DNA from: DASSHC01 sp035693105
Lineage (GTDB): Bacteria; Chloroflexota; Chloroflexia; Thermomicrobiales; Thermomicrobiaceae
Length of the DNA: 16,131 nucleotides
Assembly (NCBI GenBank): GCA_035693105.1
Contig: DASSHC010000147.1
Location: forward strand, 1-16,131
Direction of reading: 5' to 3'
Shown here: piece after piece, positions 1 to 7,224 of the stretch
Layout of the letters: every line of letters starts with the position of its first letter
How positions within the stretch are numbered: the stretch's first letter is position 1
The notes under the pieces: generated by a model
The model's database searches: none
What the model was told of the DNA's origin: nothing
The model's input: only the letters and a program-made list of their open reading frames with translations
Made by a program: the position numbers and the translations under genes

Positions 1-840
1 GCGCGGGCAGCCGAGCGGCTGCGGCAGGCGGTGCCGCCGGTGCTGCGCCCGCGCGTCGGGGTCGGACCCGGCCGCTTCACCGCGTTTGTGGCGGCCCGGC
101 AGGCGCGGCCGGGCGGCACGCTGGTGGTAACGGGCGGCGAGGCAGAGGCGGGAGCCTTCCTGGCCCCTCAGCCGGTGGCGCTGCTGCCGCTGCCGGTCGA
201 GGTCATCCGGCGGCTGGAGCGGCTGGGGCTGCACGGCCTGGGCGAGCTGGCGCGGCTGCCGCGGGCGGCGATCGAGGCGCGCTTCGGCGCCGAGGGCGGC
301 CGCGCCTGGCTGCTGGCTTCCGGGCGGGACGAGCGGCCGGTGCGGCCGCAGGTGCGCGAGGAGCGGGTGGTCGAGCAACTGACGCTGGCGGCGCCGGCCA
401 CCAACCGCGAGACGCTGCTGGTGGCGCTGCGGCAGCTCGCCGGGCGCGCCTTCGCCCAGCCGGCGCTGCGCGGGCGGCAGGTGCGGCGGGCGCGCGTGCT
501 CGGGGTGCTGGCGGACGGCGGCTCCTGGGAGCACACGCTGACCCTGCGCGCTCCCGCCGATGGGGCGCGGCTGCTGGAGGCGCTCGGACACCGCTTGCAG
601 GCGGTCATGCTGCCGGGGCCGCTGGAGGAGCTGACGCTGGAGCTGGCGGGGTTGACGCAGGAGGCGGCCCGGCAGGAGACGATCCTGGATGAGCGGGCCG
701 ACCGGGCGCGCGGGCTGGCCGAGGCCACGCGCTATCTCGTGGGGCGCTACGGCACGTCGCCGCTGGCGCGGATTGTGGGGGTGGAATCGTGGTCACGCAT
801 TCCGGAACGGCGCTACGCGCTGATCAGCTACGAGCCCTGA
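1..840 (+). CDS. imuB: ImuB-like Y-family DNA polymerase, 3' part (start outside window)
   Basis: The reading frame is open from base 1 to the TGA at 838-840, giving 279 residues of a protein whose N-terminus lies upstream. The fragment starts in the motif 'VGPGRFTAFVAAR' of ImuB-like proteins, continues through a helix-hairpin-helix thumb region (about residues 66-100, 'LERLGLHGLGELARLP'), then a little-finger-like domain (about 115-225), and ends with the tail 'IPERRYALISYEP'. The palm with the catalytic residues is off-window, so activity cannot be judged. In known mutasomes ImuB is a usually inactive Y-family protein that brings DnaE2 to the clamp. The DUF6504 and dnaE2 genes that follow on the same strand support this role. 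An active Pol IV-type enzyme is the alternative. Family assignment is by recognised sequence pattern. Confidence 0.82.
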   Translation, partial: ARAAERLRQAVPPVLRPRVGVGPGRFTAFVAARQARPGGTLVVTGGEAEAGAFLAPQPVALLPLPVEVIRRLERLGLHGLGELARLPRAAIEARFGAEGGRAWLLASGRDERPVRPQVREERVVEQLTLAAPATNRETLLVALRQLAGRAFAQPALRGRQVRRARVLGVLADGGSWEHTLTLRAPADGARLLEALGHRLQAVMLPGPLEELTLELAGLTQEAARQETILDERADRARGLAEATRYLVGRYGTSPLARIVGVESWSRIPERRYALISYEP

Positions 841-1097
841 ACCAACCCCGGCCGATCGCGGTCGAGGCTCAGAACGATCGTCCGCGCGCGCTCGCCGCCG
901 GGCGCTCGCGCGGGAGTGGGGGTGGGAGTGGGCGGCGAGCGCGGGTGACGCAGGTGCAGGATGTCTGGCGCATCGACGACGAGTGGTGGCGCGCGCCGAT
1001 CAGCCGCCGCTACTTTCGCCTGGTGCTGGACGACGGCAGCCAGCGCACCGTCTATCACGATCTGGTGGCCGGGCGATGGTTCGAGCAGGGGTATTAG
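789..1097 (+). CDS. DUF6504-type small protein of the ImuB/DnaE2 cluster
   Basis: 102 residues from a GTG at 789, which overlaps the last 52 bases of the ImuB-like gene in another frame. The conserved part is residues 56-100 ('VQDVWRIDDEWWRAPISRRY' followed by a short beta-rich tail with 'YHDLV'). This is the signature of the small uncharacterised proteins encoded between imuB and dnaE2 in Actinobacteria and Chloroflexi. 'RPIAVEAQNDRPRAL' (21-35) also resembles the family N-terminus, which favours the upstream start. A shorter product from the GTG at 945 would lose it. Between these parts lies a low-complexity RSRGSGGGSG stretch (39-48) encoded by a G-rich hairpin that looks inserted. Function is unknown. 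Its position suggests an accessory role in translesion synthesis, which is inference. Confidence 0.72.
   Translation: MVTHSGTALRADQLRALNQPRPIAVEAQNDRPRALAAGRSRGSGGGSGRRARVTQVQDVWRIDDEWWRAPISRRYFRLVLDDGSQRTVYHDLVAGRWFEQGY
887..943 (+). repeat. Perfect 13-bp inverted repeat with a G-quadruplex motif in its loop
   Basis: The arms CGCGCTCGCCGCC (887-899) and GGCGGCGAGCGCG (931-943) are exact reverse complements. The 31-base loop carries G-tracts at 912-914, 918-922 and 924-926. Together with the G-run at 930-932 these fit the standard four-tract quadruplex pattern with 1-3 base loops. The G-rich strand is the coding strand, so both DNA and mRNA could fold. The hairpin and the quadruplex share bases 931-932 and would compete. 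The element lies inside the DUF6504 reading frame, where it encodes a Gly/Ser/Arg linker. Confidence 0.6.
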
Positions 1098-1161
1098 GCC
1101 CTCACCCCAGAGCAGGTGCGGATCCGCCCTCGTTGCCCGAAGCATCGGCATTGGGGAAGCA

Positions 1162-1236
1162 GGGCAGACACAGGGGTCTGCCCCTACCGCATCAACGTCA
1201 CGCATCTCCGGTAGGGGCGGCCCCCCGTGGCCGCCC
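1162..1236. repeat. Inverted pair of a 28-base GC-rich dispersed repeat
   Basis: The unit at 1209-1236 (begins CGGTAGGGGC, ends in GCCC) and the reverse complement of 1162-1189 match at most of their 28 positions. A 19-base spacer separates them. The two copies face each other and could form one long imperfect stem in the 172-base gap between the DUF6504 gene and dnaE2. The consensus 'GTAGGGGC...CC..GTG...GCCC' resembles high-copy intergenic repeats I associate with Chloroflexi-type genomes. Copy number cannot be tested here. It may act as a partial terminator or an RNA-stabilising structure ahead of dnaE2. Confidence 0.6.
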
Positions 1237-1269
1237 TCTCCCACGCCACCCAGGGGCTGAGGGCTCCCC

Positions 1270-4200
1270 GTGAGCGACCCGCCTGACTACGTCGAGCTCC
1301 ACCTGCATAGCGCCTTCTCCTTCCTCGATGGGGCCTCGCTCCCCGAGGAGCTGGTCGCGCGCGCCGGCGAGCTGGGCTACCGGGCGCTGGCGCTCACCGA
1401 CCACGACGGCCTGTATGGCGCGATGGAGTTCGCCCGCGCCGCGCGGGCGGCCGGCATCCAGCCGATCACCGGGGCCGAGCTGACGCTGAGCGACGGCTCG
1501 CACCTCACTCTCCTGGCCGAGAACGCCGCCGGCTACGGCAACCTCTGCCGCCTGCTGACCGCCGCCCACCACGCCGACCCCGCCGGCACCCCCGCCGCCG
1601 AGCGCCAGCCCCGGCTCGACCCCGCCCGGCTGCGCGAGCACGCCGAGGGGCTGATCCTGCTCACCGGCTGCGCCCAGGGCGCGCTGGCCCGGCTGGTCGA
1701 TGCCGGGCGATTGGACGACGCCGAAGTCTTACTGAGAGATTATGTCGAATGGTTCGGACCGGCGAGCGTCGTCGTCGAGCTGCAGCAGAACCTGGTCTAC
1801 GGCGACACCGGGCGGGTGGCGGCGCTGGTGGGGCTGGCCGAGCGGTTAGAACTTCCCTACGCCGCCACCGGCAACGTCCACTACCACACGCGCGCGCGCC
1901 ACCGGCTGCAGGACGTGCTGGTCGCCATCCGCCGGCGCACCACGCTCGACGGCTGCCACCGCGAGCGCCACCCCAACTCCGAGTTCTATCTGCACTCAGC
2001 CGAGGAGATGGCCGCCCGCTTCCGGCGCTACCCACGCGCGCTCAGCGCCACACTGGCGCTGGCCGAGCGCTGCGCCGGCTTCGACCTGACGCGCGACCTC
2101 GCCTACCGCTTCCCCGACTACCCCACCGCGCCCGGCGAGACGCCAGACGACGCGCTGGCGCGCGTCTGCCGCGCGGCCCTGGCCGAGCGCTATCAGCAGA
2201 ACCGCGCCCAGGCCGAGGCGCGGCTGGCGGAGGAGCTGGCGCTGATCGCCAAGCACAAATTAGCCGGCTTCTTCCTGCTCTACCGCGACCTGCTGCTGCT
2301 GGCGCGCGAGGTGGCCGATGAGGTGCGCGGCCCCAGCCCGGCGCGGCGGGCCAGCCGGCTGCCGCCGGGGCGCGGGCGCGGCTCCTCGGTCAGCTCGATC
2401 GTCTGCTACCTGATCGGCCTGTCGCACGTCGATCCGCTGGCCCACAACCTCTTTCTGGGGCGCTTCCTCAACGAGGAGCTGGCCTCGGTGCCCGACATCG
2501 ACCTCGATTTCCCGCGCGACATCCGCGAGCGGCTGATCGAGCGCGTCTACGAGGTCTACGGCGCCGAGCACGCCGCGCTGGTCTGCGCCTTCGCCACCTA
2601 CAAGCTGCGCAGCGCGGTGCGCGATGTCGGCAAGGCGCTCGGCATCCCCCAGGCCGACCTCGACCAGATCGCCAAGCTCAGCGGCTCCGGCTCGCCGCGC
2701 GACCTCTACGACGAGCTGGGCCGCCTGCCGGCCTACGCCGCCCGGCGCGATGCGCCCCCCTGGAGCGACCTGGTGGCGCTGGCTGGAGAATTAGCCGGCT
2801 TCCCGCGCCACGTCACCCAGCACGTCGGCGGCATGATCGTCGCCTCGCAGCCGCTGGTCGAGCTGGTGCCGATCCAGCCCGCCGCCATGGCGGGCCGCTA
2901 CCTCTGCCAGTGGGACAAGGACTCCTGCGACGACGCGCGCTTCATCAAGATCGACTTCCTGGCGCTGGGGATGCTCTCGCTGGTCGAGGAGTGCCTGGAG
3001 CTGATCGTCGCCGCCGGGAAAGACCCGGTCGATCTCAGCCGCATCGACTTCGACGACCCGGCGGTCTACGACATGATCTGCGCCGGCGACACGCTGGGTG
3101 TCTTCCAGATCGAGAGCCGAGCGCAGATCCAGACGCTGCCGCGCACCCAGCCGCGCAACTTAACCGATCTGGTGGTGCAGGTGGCGATCATCCGGCCGGG
3201 GCCGATCGTCGGCGGCGCGGTGCCGACCTACGTGCAGAACCGGGCGCGGCAGCTGCGCTACCCGAACTTCCGCCCCAGCTACGATCACCCGTCGCTGGAG
3301 CCGGTGCTGCGCGAGACCCTGGGGGTCGTGCTGTATCAAGAGCAGGTGCTGGAGGTGGCCATGACGCTGGGCGGCTTCAGCGCCGGGCAGGCCGAGGGGC
3401 TGCGGCGCGCCATGAGCCGCAAGCGCTCGCGCGAGGCGATGGTCTACTACTGGCAGCGCTTCCGCGACGGGGCGCGTGAGCGCGGCGCCTCACTGGAGAC
3501 GGCACAGAAGGTCTTCAAGCAACTGCTCGGCTTCGCCGAGTACGGCTTCCCCAAGGCGCACTCGGCGGCCTTCGCCGTGCTCGCCTACCAGTCGTCCTGG
3601 CTCAAGCGCTACTACCCGGCCGAGTTCACCTGCGCGCTCTTCAACAACCAGCCGATGGGCTTCTACCCGCCGCACGTCTTGACCAACGACGCCAAGCGCC
3701 ACGGGGTGCGCATCCTGCCGCCCGACGCCAACCGCGGCCGCGCCCGCTGCTCGGTCGAGGGCGGCGCGGTGCGCATCGGCTTCGGCTACGTCGCCGGGAT
3801 CGGCGAGGAGACGGCGCTCTTGATCGAAGCGGAGCGGGAGGCCAACGGCCCCTACCGCTCGCTGGCCGACTTCGTGCGCCGGGCGCCGCCACGGCGCGAG
3901 GCGCTGGAGAACCTCTGCGCGGTCGGCGCCTTCGACGGCTTCGGCCTGGGGCGGCGCGAGGCGCTCTGGCAGGTCGGCCTCTTCATCGCGCCGGAGCGGC
4001 ACGTGGTCAAAGACCAAGACAAGGGCAAGGACAAGGCGGAGCCGGGCGCGCCGCCGCGGGTGGTGGAGCAACTGGCGCTGGCGCTGCCGGTGGAGCAGGA
4101 CATGGTCGAGCTGCCGCCGATGAGCGCCTGGGAGCAGATGGCGGCCGACTACCAGACGCTGGGGCTCTCGCCGCGCTACCACCCGCTCGGCCTGCTGCGG

Positions 4201-4638
4201 CCACACCTGCCGCCCGAGATCGCCACCACCAGCGCGCTGGAGGCGCTGCCGGACGGCCGCGCGGTGACGACCGCCGGGCTGGTCGTCTGTCGCCAGCGGC
4301 CGCACACCGCCAAGGGGATCACCTTCTTATTATTGGAGGACGAGCGCGGGCTGGTGAACGTGATCGTCCCGGCCGCGCTCTACGAGGAGCAGCGGTTGCT
4401 GGTGCGCGGCGAGCCCTTCCTGGTGGTGGAGGGGCGCCTGCAGCGGCGCCACGGCACGCTCAACGTGGTGGCCGAGCGGCTGACGGCGCTGGCCGGCGCG
4501 CGCCAGGCCTTCGCCGAGGCGGACGCCCCCGCGCGCCACTACGAGGACCACCACCCGCTCAAGCACTCCAACCGCGAGGATCGCCTGGCCCAGCCCAACC
4601 TGCGCGAGATCCAGCCCCGCTCGCACAGCTTCCATTGA
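1270..4638 (+). CDS. dnaE2: Error-prone DNA polymerase III alpha subunit DnaE2
   Basis: A complete C-family polymerase of 1122 residues from a GTG start. It carries an N-terminal PHP domain (H11, H13, D20, H45, E71, H204/H206) and the palm motif PDIDLDF with D409 and D411, equivalent to E. coli D401/D403. The third catalytic Asp is D562 in 'FIKIDFLAL'. A helix-hairpin-helix region lies at about 833-902 and an OB fold at about 985-1070. The C-terminus 'RSHSFH' is close to the DnaE2-type end. Length and tail separate it from replicative DnaE. Q934-L-A-L-A-L939 matches the hexapeptide clamp-binding pattern QLxLxL, close to where E. coli DnaE carries its internal clamp motif. DnaE2 extends past lesions with low fidelity together with ImuB. 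No SOS operator is visible in the 172-base leader, so control probably acts upstream of imuB. Several TTA leucine codons stand out in the otherwise GC-rich reading frame. Confidence 0.95.
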   Translation: MSDPPDYVELHLHSAFSFLDGASLPEELVARAGELGYRALALTDHDGLYGAMEFARAARAAGIQPITGAELTLSDGSHLTLLAENAAGYGNLCRLLTAAHHADPAGTPAAERQPRLDPARLREHAEGLILLTGCAQGALARLVDAGRLDDAEVLLRDYVEWFGPASVVVELQQNLVYGDTGRVAALVGLAERLELPYAATGNVHYHTRARHRLQDVLVAIRRRTTLDGCHRERHPNSEFYLHSAEEMAARFRRYPRALSATLALAERCAGFDLTRDLAYRFPDYPTAPGETPDDALARVCRAALAERYQQNRAQAEARLAEELALIAKHKLAGFFLLYRDLLLLAREVADEVRGPSPARRASRLPPGRGRGSSVSSIVCYLIGLSHVDPLAHNLFLGRFLNEELASVPDIDLDFPRDIRERLIERVYEVYGAEHAALVCAFATYKLRSAVRDVGKALGIPQADLDQIAKLSGSGSPRDLYDELGRLPAYAARRDAPPWSDLVALAGELAGFPRHVTQHVGGMIVASQPLVELVPIQPAAMAGRYLCQWDKDSCDDARFIKIDFLALGMLSLVEECLELIVAAGKDPVDLSRIDFDDPAVYDMICAGDTLGVFQIESRAQIQTLPRTQPRNLTDLVVQVAIIRPGPIVGGAVPTYVQNRARQLRYPNFRPSYDHPSLEPVLRETLGVVLYQEQVLEVAMTLGGFSAGQAEGLRRAMSRKRSREAMVYYWQRFRDGARERGASLETAQKVFKQLLGFAEYGFPKAHSAAFAVLAYQSSWLKRYYPAEFTCALFNNQPMGFYPPHVLTNDAKRHGVRILPPDANRGRARCSVEGGAVRIGFGYVAGIGEETALLIEAEREANGPYRSLADFVRRAPPRREALENLCAVGAFDGFGLGRREALWQVGLFIAPERHVVKDQDKGKDKAEPGAPPRVVEQLALALPVEQDMVELPPMSAWEQMAADYQTLGLSPRYHPLGLLRPHLPPEIATTSALEALPDGRAVTTAGLVVCRQRPHTAKGITFLLLEDERGLVNVIVPAALYEEQRLLVRGEPFLVVEGRLQRRHGTLNVVAERLTALAGARQAFAEADAPARHYEDHHPLKHSNREDRLAQPNLREIQPRSHSFH

Positions 4639-4696
4639 GTGCGGAGGGTAGATTCGGTGCCCATCCGGCCACGGCTCTGCCACTCAACGTTGAGGA

Positions 4697-4777
4697 GAGA
4701 TCCTTCGGCTGCGGCCTCAGGATGACAGGATGGGGCCCCTGTTTCCCCGGTCATGCTGAGCCGCAGCGAAGCATCTC
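4697..4777. repeat. Inverted pair of a roughly 31-base dispersed repeat after dnaE2
   Basis: Bases 4697-4729 (GAGATCCTTCGGCTGCGGCC then TCAGGATGACAGG) and the reverse complement of 4747-4777 agree at most positions, with two single-base gaps. The 17-base spacer would place them in one long hairpin. The 'TCATGCTGAG...GAAGCATCTC' unit is a pattern I recognise as repeated between genes in some Chloroflexi and other GC-rich genomes. It fills the gap between the convergent dnaE2 and GMC genes and could terminate both transcripts, although no T-run follows. The rest of the 4639-4876 gap shows only a weak stem (AGCCC 4838-4842 with GGGCT 4850-4854). Confidence 0.6.
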
Positions 4778-4876
4778 CCCAACCGGTGACTATTGCTCCT
4801 GCTCCATGTCATCGCGCGGCCTGGAGCGCGGAAACTCAGCCCCTTCAGTGGGCTTCGTGGATTCAGCGCGGCGAAT

Positions 4877-6541
4877 TTATTCCCGCGCGCCACGCGGCAC
4901 GATACCGTCGGGTCCGCGACCCACCGTCCGTCCACCACTCACCCGCGCCCGCGCCAGGATGCGGTCGGCGCAGCGCAGGGCCAGGGCGCCGATGGTCGAG
5001 GTCGGGTTGACCGCGCCGCCGGTGACGAAGGATGAGCCATCGCAGATGTAGAGGTTGGGCACGTCCCAGGCCTGGTGCTCGGCGTCGACCACCGATGTCT
5101 CGGGATCACTCCCCATGCGGCAGGTGCCGAGCAGATGCCAGGCCGGGTTCGGCTTGGCCGCGCCGCTGGTGCGGAACTCGACGGCGCCCGCCGCCTCGGC
5201 CAGCTCGCGTGCGCGCTCGACGCCGTAGGCGACGAGCCGCCGGTCGTTCGGGTGCAGCTCCCAGAAGAGCTTCACGCCGGGCAGGCCGGAGGAGTCGACG
5301 TGCGCGCTGTCCAACTCGACGCGGTTGTCGAAGACCGGCAGGTCCTCGGCCTGGACGCTGAACCAGAGCTCGTGGTTGAAGAAGCGGGCGAAGGCCGCGC
5401 GGTGTTCCTTGCCCCAGGGGAGGCCCAGCGCGGCTGGCGAGGCGGTCATCCCCCGGCCGATCTGGAAGGTGAAGCCGTTGACGAAGCCGCGGCTGACATC
5501 GGTCTCGGCGAACTCCTGGCAGAAGATCGGCGCGCCGTAGGCCCCGGCGAAGCCGTCGATCGGCTCCTCGAAGACGACCGTGTTCTCGGCGTAGGCGTGG
5601 TGCATCAGGTGGTGGCCGACCAGGCCGGAGCTATTGGCCAGGCCGTTGGGGAAGCGGCCGCTCGCCGAGAGGAAGAGCAGGCGCGGCGAGCCGAGGCCGT
5701 TGGCGGCCAGCACCACGAGCTCGGCGCGCTGGCGCTCGCGCTCGCCGCTGCGCAGGTCGATGTAGATCGCGCCATTGGCCCGCCCCTGCTCGTCGACGGT
5801 GATTTGCTCGACCCGGGCGTCGGCGCGCAGTTCCACCCCATTCCGCAGCGCCTTCGGCCAGTAGGTGCGCGTGACCATCGCCAGCGAGCCGCGCGGGCAG
5901 CCGTTGCGGCAGGAGCCGCACTGGATGCAGCCGACGCGCCCGTCGTAGTCCTCGCTGAGGATGGCGTTGTCCGCCGGCCACCAATGCCAGCCGAGCCGCT
6001 CCAGCCCGGCCGCGATCTTCTTGCCGTGCGGCCCGAAGGGATGCGGGCGCGTCTGGCGGGGCTCACGGGGCGGCACGGCCGGATCGCCCGCCAGGCCCGC
6101 GATCCCCTGCTCAACGTCATTTTGCGCGTAGTAGGGCGCGAGATCCTCGTAGCTGATCGGCCAGTCGGCGGCGCCGGCCAGCCCGTGCTCGGTCCCCTTG
6201 CGAAAATCGGAGGGGCGCAGCCGCGGCCAGTGCGCGTTGTAGTGCGTGGTCGCGCCGCCGACGGCGTTGTAGAGCATGACGTCGACGCGGTTGGAGGAAA
6301 CGGGGTAGTCGCGCTCGGCCTGGCGTTTGGCCGGGCTGCGGTGCCAGTCGCGCTGCAGCGCGAACTCCCACTCATGGCTGTAGTGCGGGTGCTCGGCGGG
6401 GAGGACCCACGGCCCCTGCTCCAGGCAGACGACCCGCACGCCCCGCTGGCTCAGCCGCGCCGCGATCGCCGCCCCGGCCATGCCGGAGCCGATCACCAGC
6501 ACCTCGGCCGCGCGCGGCTCGTGCCTGTTGGCGCCGCTCAT
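4877..6541 (-). CDS. GMC-family FAD oxidoreductase with a four-Cys motif
   Basis: 554 residues from the ATG at 6541, whose A and TG overlap the stop of the preceding gene (ATGA, 4-base overlap). The N-terminal Rossmann FAD motif is G18-S-G-M-A-G23, followed by 'LEQGPW' at 40-45. The C-terminal GMC domain holds the expected His469 ('WHLLGTCRMG') and Asn512 ('VNPTSTIGALALRCAD'). Residues 205-215 form C-x2-C-x2-C-x3-C ('CIQCGSCRNGC'), a ferredoxin-like spacing found in a subset of bacterial GMC dehydrogenases related to gluconate, sorbose and long-chain alcohol enzymes. The family oxidises an alcohol or sugar hydroxyl at FAD. The substrate is not readable from the sequence. No Tat or Sec signal and no cytochrome c gene lie nearby, so a cytoplasmic two-subunit dehydrogenase is the simplest reading. 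An upstream in-frame start would bury 38 residues in the neighbouring gene and is rejected. Confidence 0.88.
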   Translation of the reverse strand: MSGANRHEPRAAEVLVIGSGMAGAAIAARLSQRGVRVVCLEQGPWVLPAEHPHYSHEWEFALQRDWHRSPAKRQAERDYPVSSNRVDVMLYNAVGGATTHYNAHWPRLRPSDFRKGTEHGLAGAADWPISYEDLAPYYAQNDVEQGIAGLAGDPAVPPREPRQTRPHPFGPHGKKIAAGLERLGWHWWPADNAILSEDYDGRVGCIQCGSCRNGCPRGSLAMVTRTYWPKALRNGVELRADARVEQITVDEQGRANGAIYIDLRSGERERQRAELVVLAANGLGSPRLLFLSASGRFPNGLANSSGLVGHHLMHHAYAENTVVFEEPIDGFAGAYGAPIFCQEFAETDVSRGFVNGFTFQIGRGMTASPAALGLPWGKEHRAAFARFFNHELWFSVQAEDLPVFDNRVELDSAHVDSSGLPGVKLFWELHPNDRRLVAYGVERARELAEAAGAVEFRTSGAAKPNPAWHLLGTCRMGSDPETSVVDAEHQAWDVPNLYICDGSSFVTGGAVNPTSTIGALALRCADRILARARVSGGRTVGRGPDGIVPRGARE

Positions 6542-7080
6542 CGCCGCCCTCCCTCGAAGGTGAGGCTGTCGAGGTCGACGCGCCGCACGACCTCGGTCGG
6601 CAGGTAGTGGCCGCGCCGGTGCCGGGGATGCTGCAGCGGGTCGTCGGGGCTCCACGGCTCGATGGCGTGCGCGTAGCCCAGCGGCAGCGGCGCGCCGTGG
6701 TAGGCGGGCGCCAGCTCGCGCTGGATGGCGGCGATCGTCTCGGGGCGCGAGTAGTAGCCGTAGACCGCCAGGCGCCAGAGGGCGGTGAAGGACTCCTGGT
6801 CCTCCGCCTCCAGCCGCGCCAGCGCCGCCGTCATGCCGGCCAGATCCCCGGCGGGCGCGAGTTGCCCGAGCAGCCGCCGCAGACCGTCACTATCGAGGCC
6901 GGGGTAGGGCACCCGGGCGGCGCCGGCCGGCGGCACCCGCCGCAGGATGAACTCGTCGATCAGGCTCGTCTGCGACGGCCAGGGGAAGCTCCCCTCCTCC
7001 TCGGGAGGCAGCAGCGCGTCCAGCGCCAATGCCAGCGTTCGCCGTTCGTCATCGGCGAGAGTCCAGCCCGGTTCGGCCAT
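6538..7080 (-). CDS. Gluconate 2-dehydrogenase subunit 3-like protein
   Basis: 180 residues from the ATG at 7080, which has GGAGG about 7 bases upstream and a TATAAT box at 7133-7138. The sequence starts 'MAEPGWTLADDERRTLALAL', then 'DALLPPEEEGSFPWP', the usual opening of the small (gamma) subunit family that accompanies GMC dehydrogenases. It ends in a His-rich segment 'LQHPRHRRGHYLP'. In the membrane gluconate dehydrogenase of Gram-negative bacteria this subunit carries a Tat signal that exports the flavoprotein. Here no twin-arginine or hydrophobic N-terminus is present. The 4-base overlap with the GMC gene implies coupled translation at matched amounts. The longer in-frame start at 7164 would place the candidate promoter inside the coding region and adds no signal peptide. 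Confidence 0.82.
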   Translation of the reverse strand: MAEPGWTLADDERRTLALALDALLPPEEEGSFPWPSQTSLIDEFILRRVPPAGAARVPYPGLDSDGLRRLLGQLAPAGDLAGMTAALARLEAEDQESFTALWRLAVYGYYSRPETIAAIQRELAPAYHGAPLPLGYAHAIEPWSPDDPLQHPRHRRGHYLPTEVVRRVDLDSLTFEGGRR

Positions 7081-7132
7081 GCCGGCCCTCCAGTCTCCGC
7101 TACCAAAAATCGCAGGCGTTCCGCGTGGCGGC

Positions 7133-7138
7133 ATTATA
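7133..7138 (-). promoter_or_regulatory. Candidate -10 box of the GMC dehydrogenase operon
   Basis: A perfect TATAAT on the minus strand, about 40 bases before the ATG at 7080, in otherwise GC-rich DNA. No good TTGACA-like -35 is seen at 16-18 bases. The site is supported mainly by its perfect match, position and AT contrast. Confidence 0.45.
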
Positions 7139-7183
7139 GCGCCGGGCAGCTTGAAGGCTGGCATGTCGATGGGGAAGCAGTAA

Positions 7184-7209
7184 GCGCCGGCCTAGAGCCA
7201 GGCCGGCGC
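7184..7209 (-). terminator. GC-rich hairpin after the acyl-CoA dehydrogenase/hexapeptide operon
   Basis: A perfect 10-bp stem (GCGCCGGCCT 7184-7193 with AGGCCGGCGC 7200-7209) and a 6-base loop lie 15 bases beyond the stop of the hexapeptide-protein gene. On the minus strand the stem is followed by CTTACTGCTT, only a weak T-tract. This is probably a terminator that also insulates the next promoter at 7133-7138. Confidence 0.65.
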
Positions 7210-7224
7210 CGCGCCAGGTTTGGG

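Noticed and set aside
370..396. 'EQLTLAAP' in the ImuB-like fragment as a clamp-binding motif
   Set aside because: It sits at the start of the little-finger domain, where Y-family proteins have a conserved beta strand, so the resemblance to QLxLxL is probably structural.
3490..4305. Minus-strand open frame opposite dnaE2
   Set aside because: Arg/Val/Gln-rich shadow of a conserved polymerase; no domain.
4780..4876. Possible small RNA or tRNA in the gap before the GMC stop
   Set aside because: No cloverleaf, no promoter and only a 5-bp stem are visible.
5075..6607. Long plus-strand open frame (510 codons) opposite the GMC gene
   Set aside because: Its product is low-complexity Arg/Ala/Gly-rich with no recognisable domain. 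High GC depletes stops on the antisense of a real gene, and the minus strand encodes a clear GMC protein.
6542..6655. 38-residue N-terminal extension of the GMC protein
   Set aside because: It overlaps the upstream gene in another frame and is not signal-like. The ATGA overlap at 6538-6541 gives a natural coupled start directly before the FAD motif.
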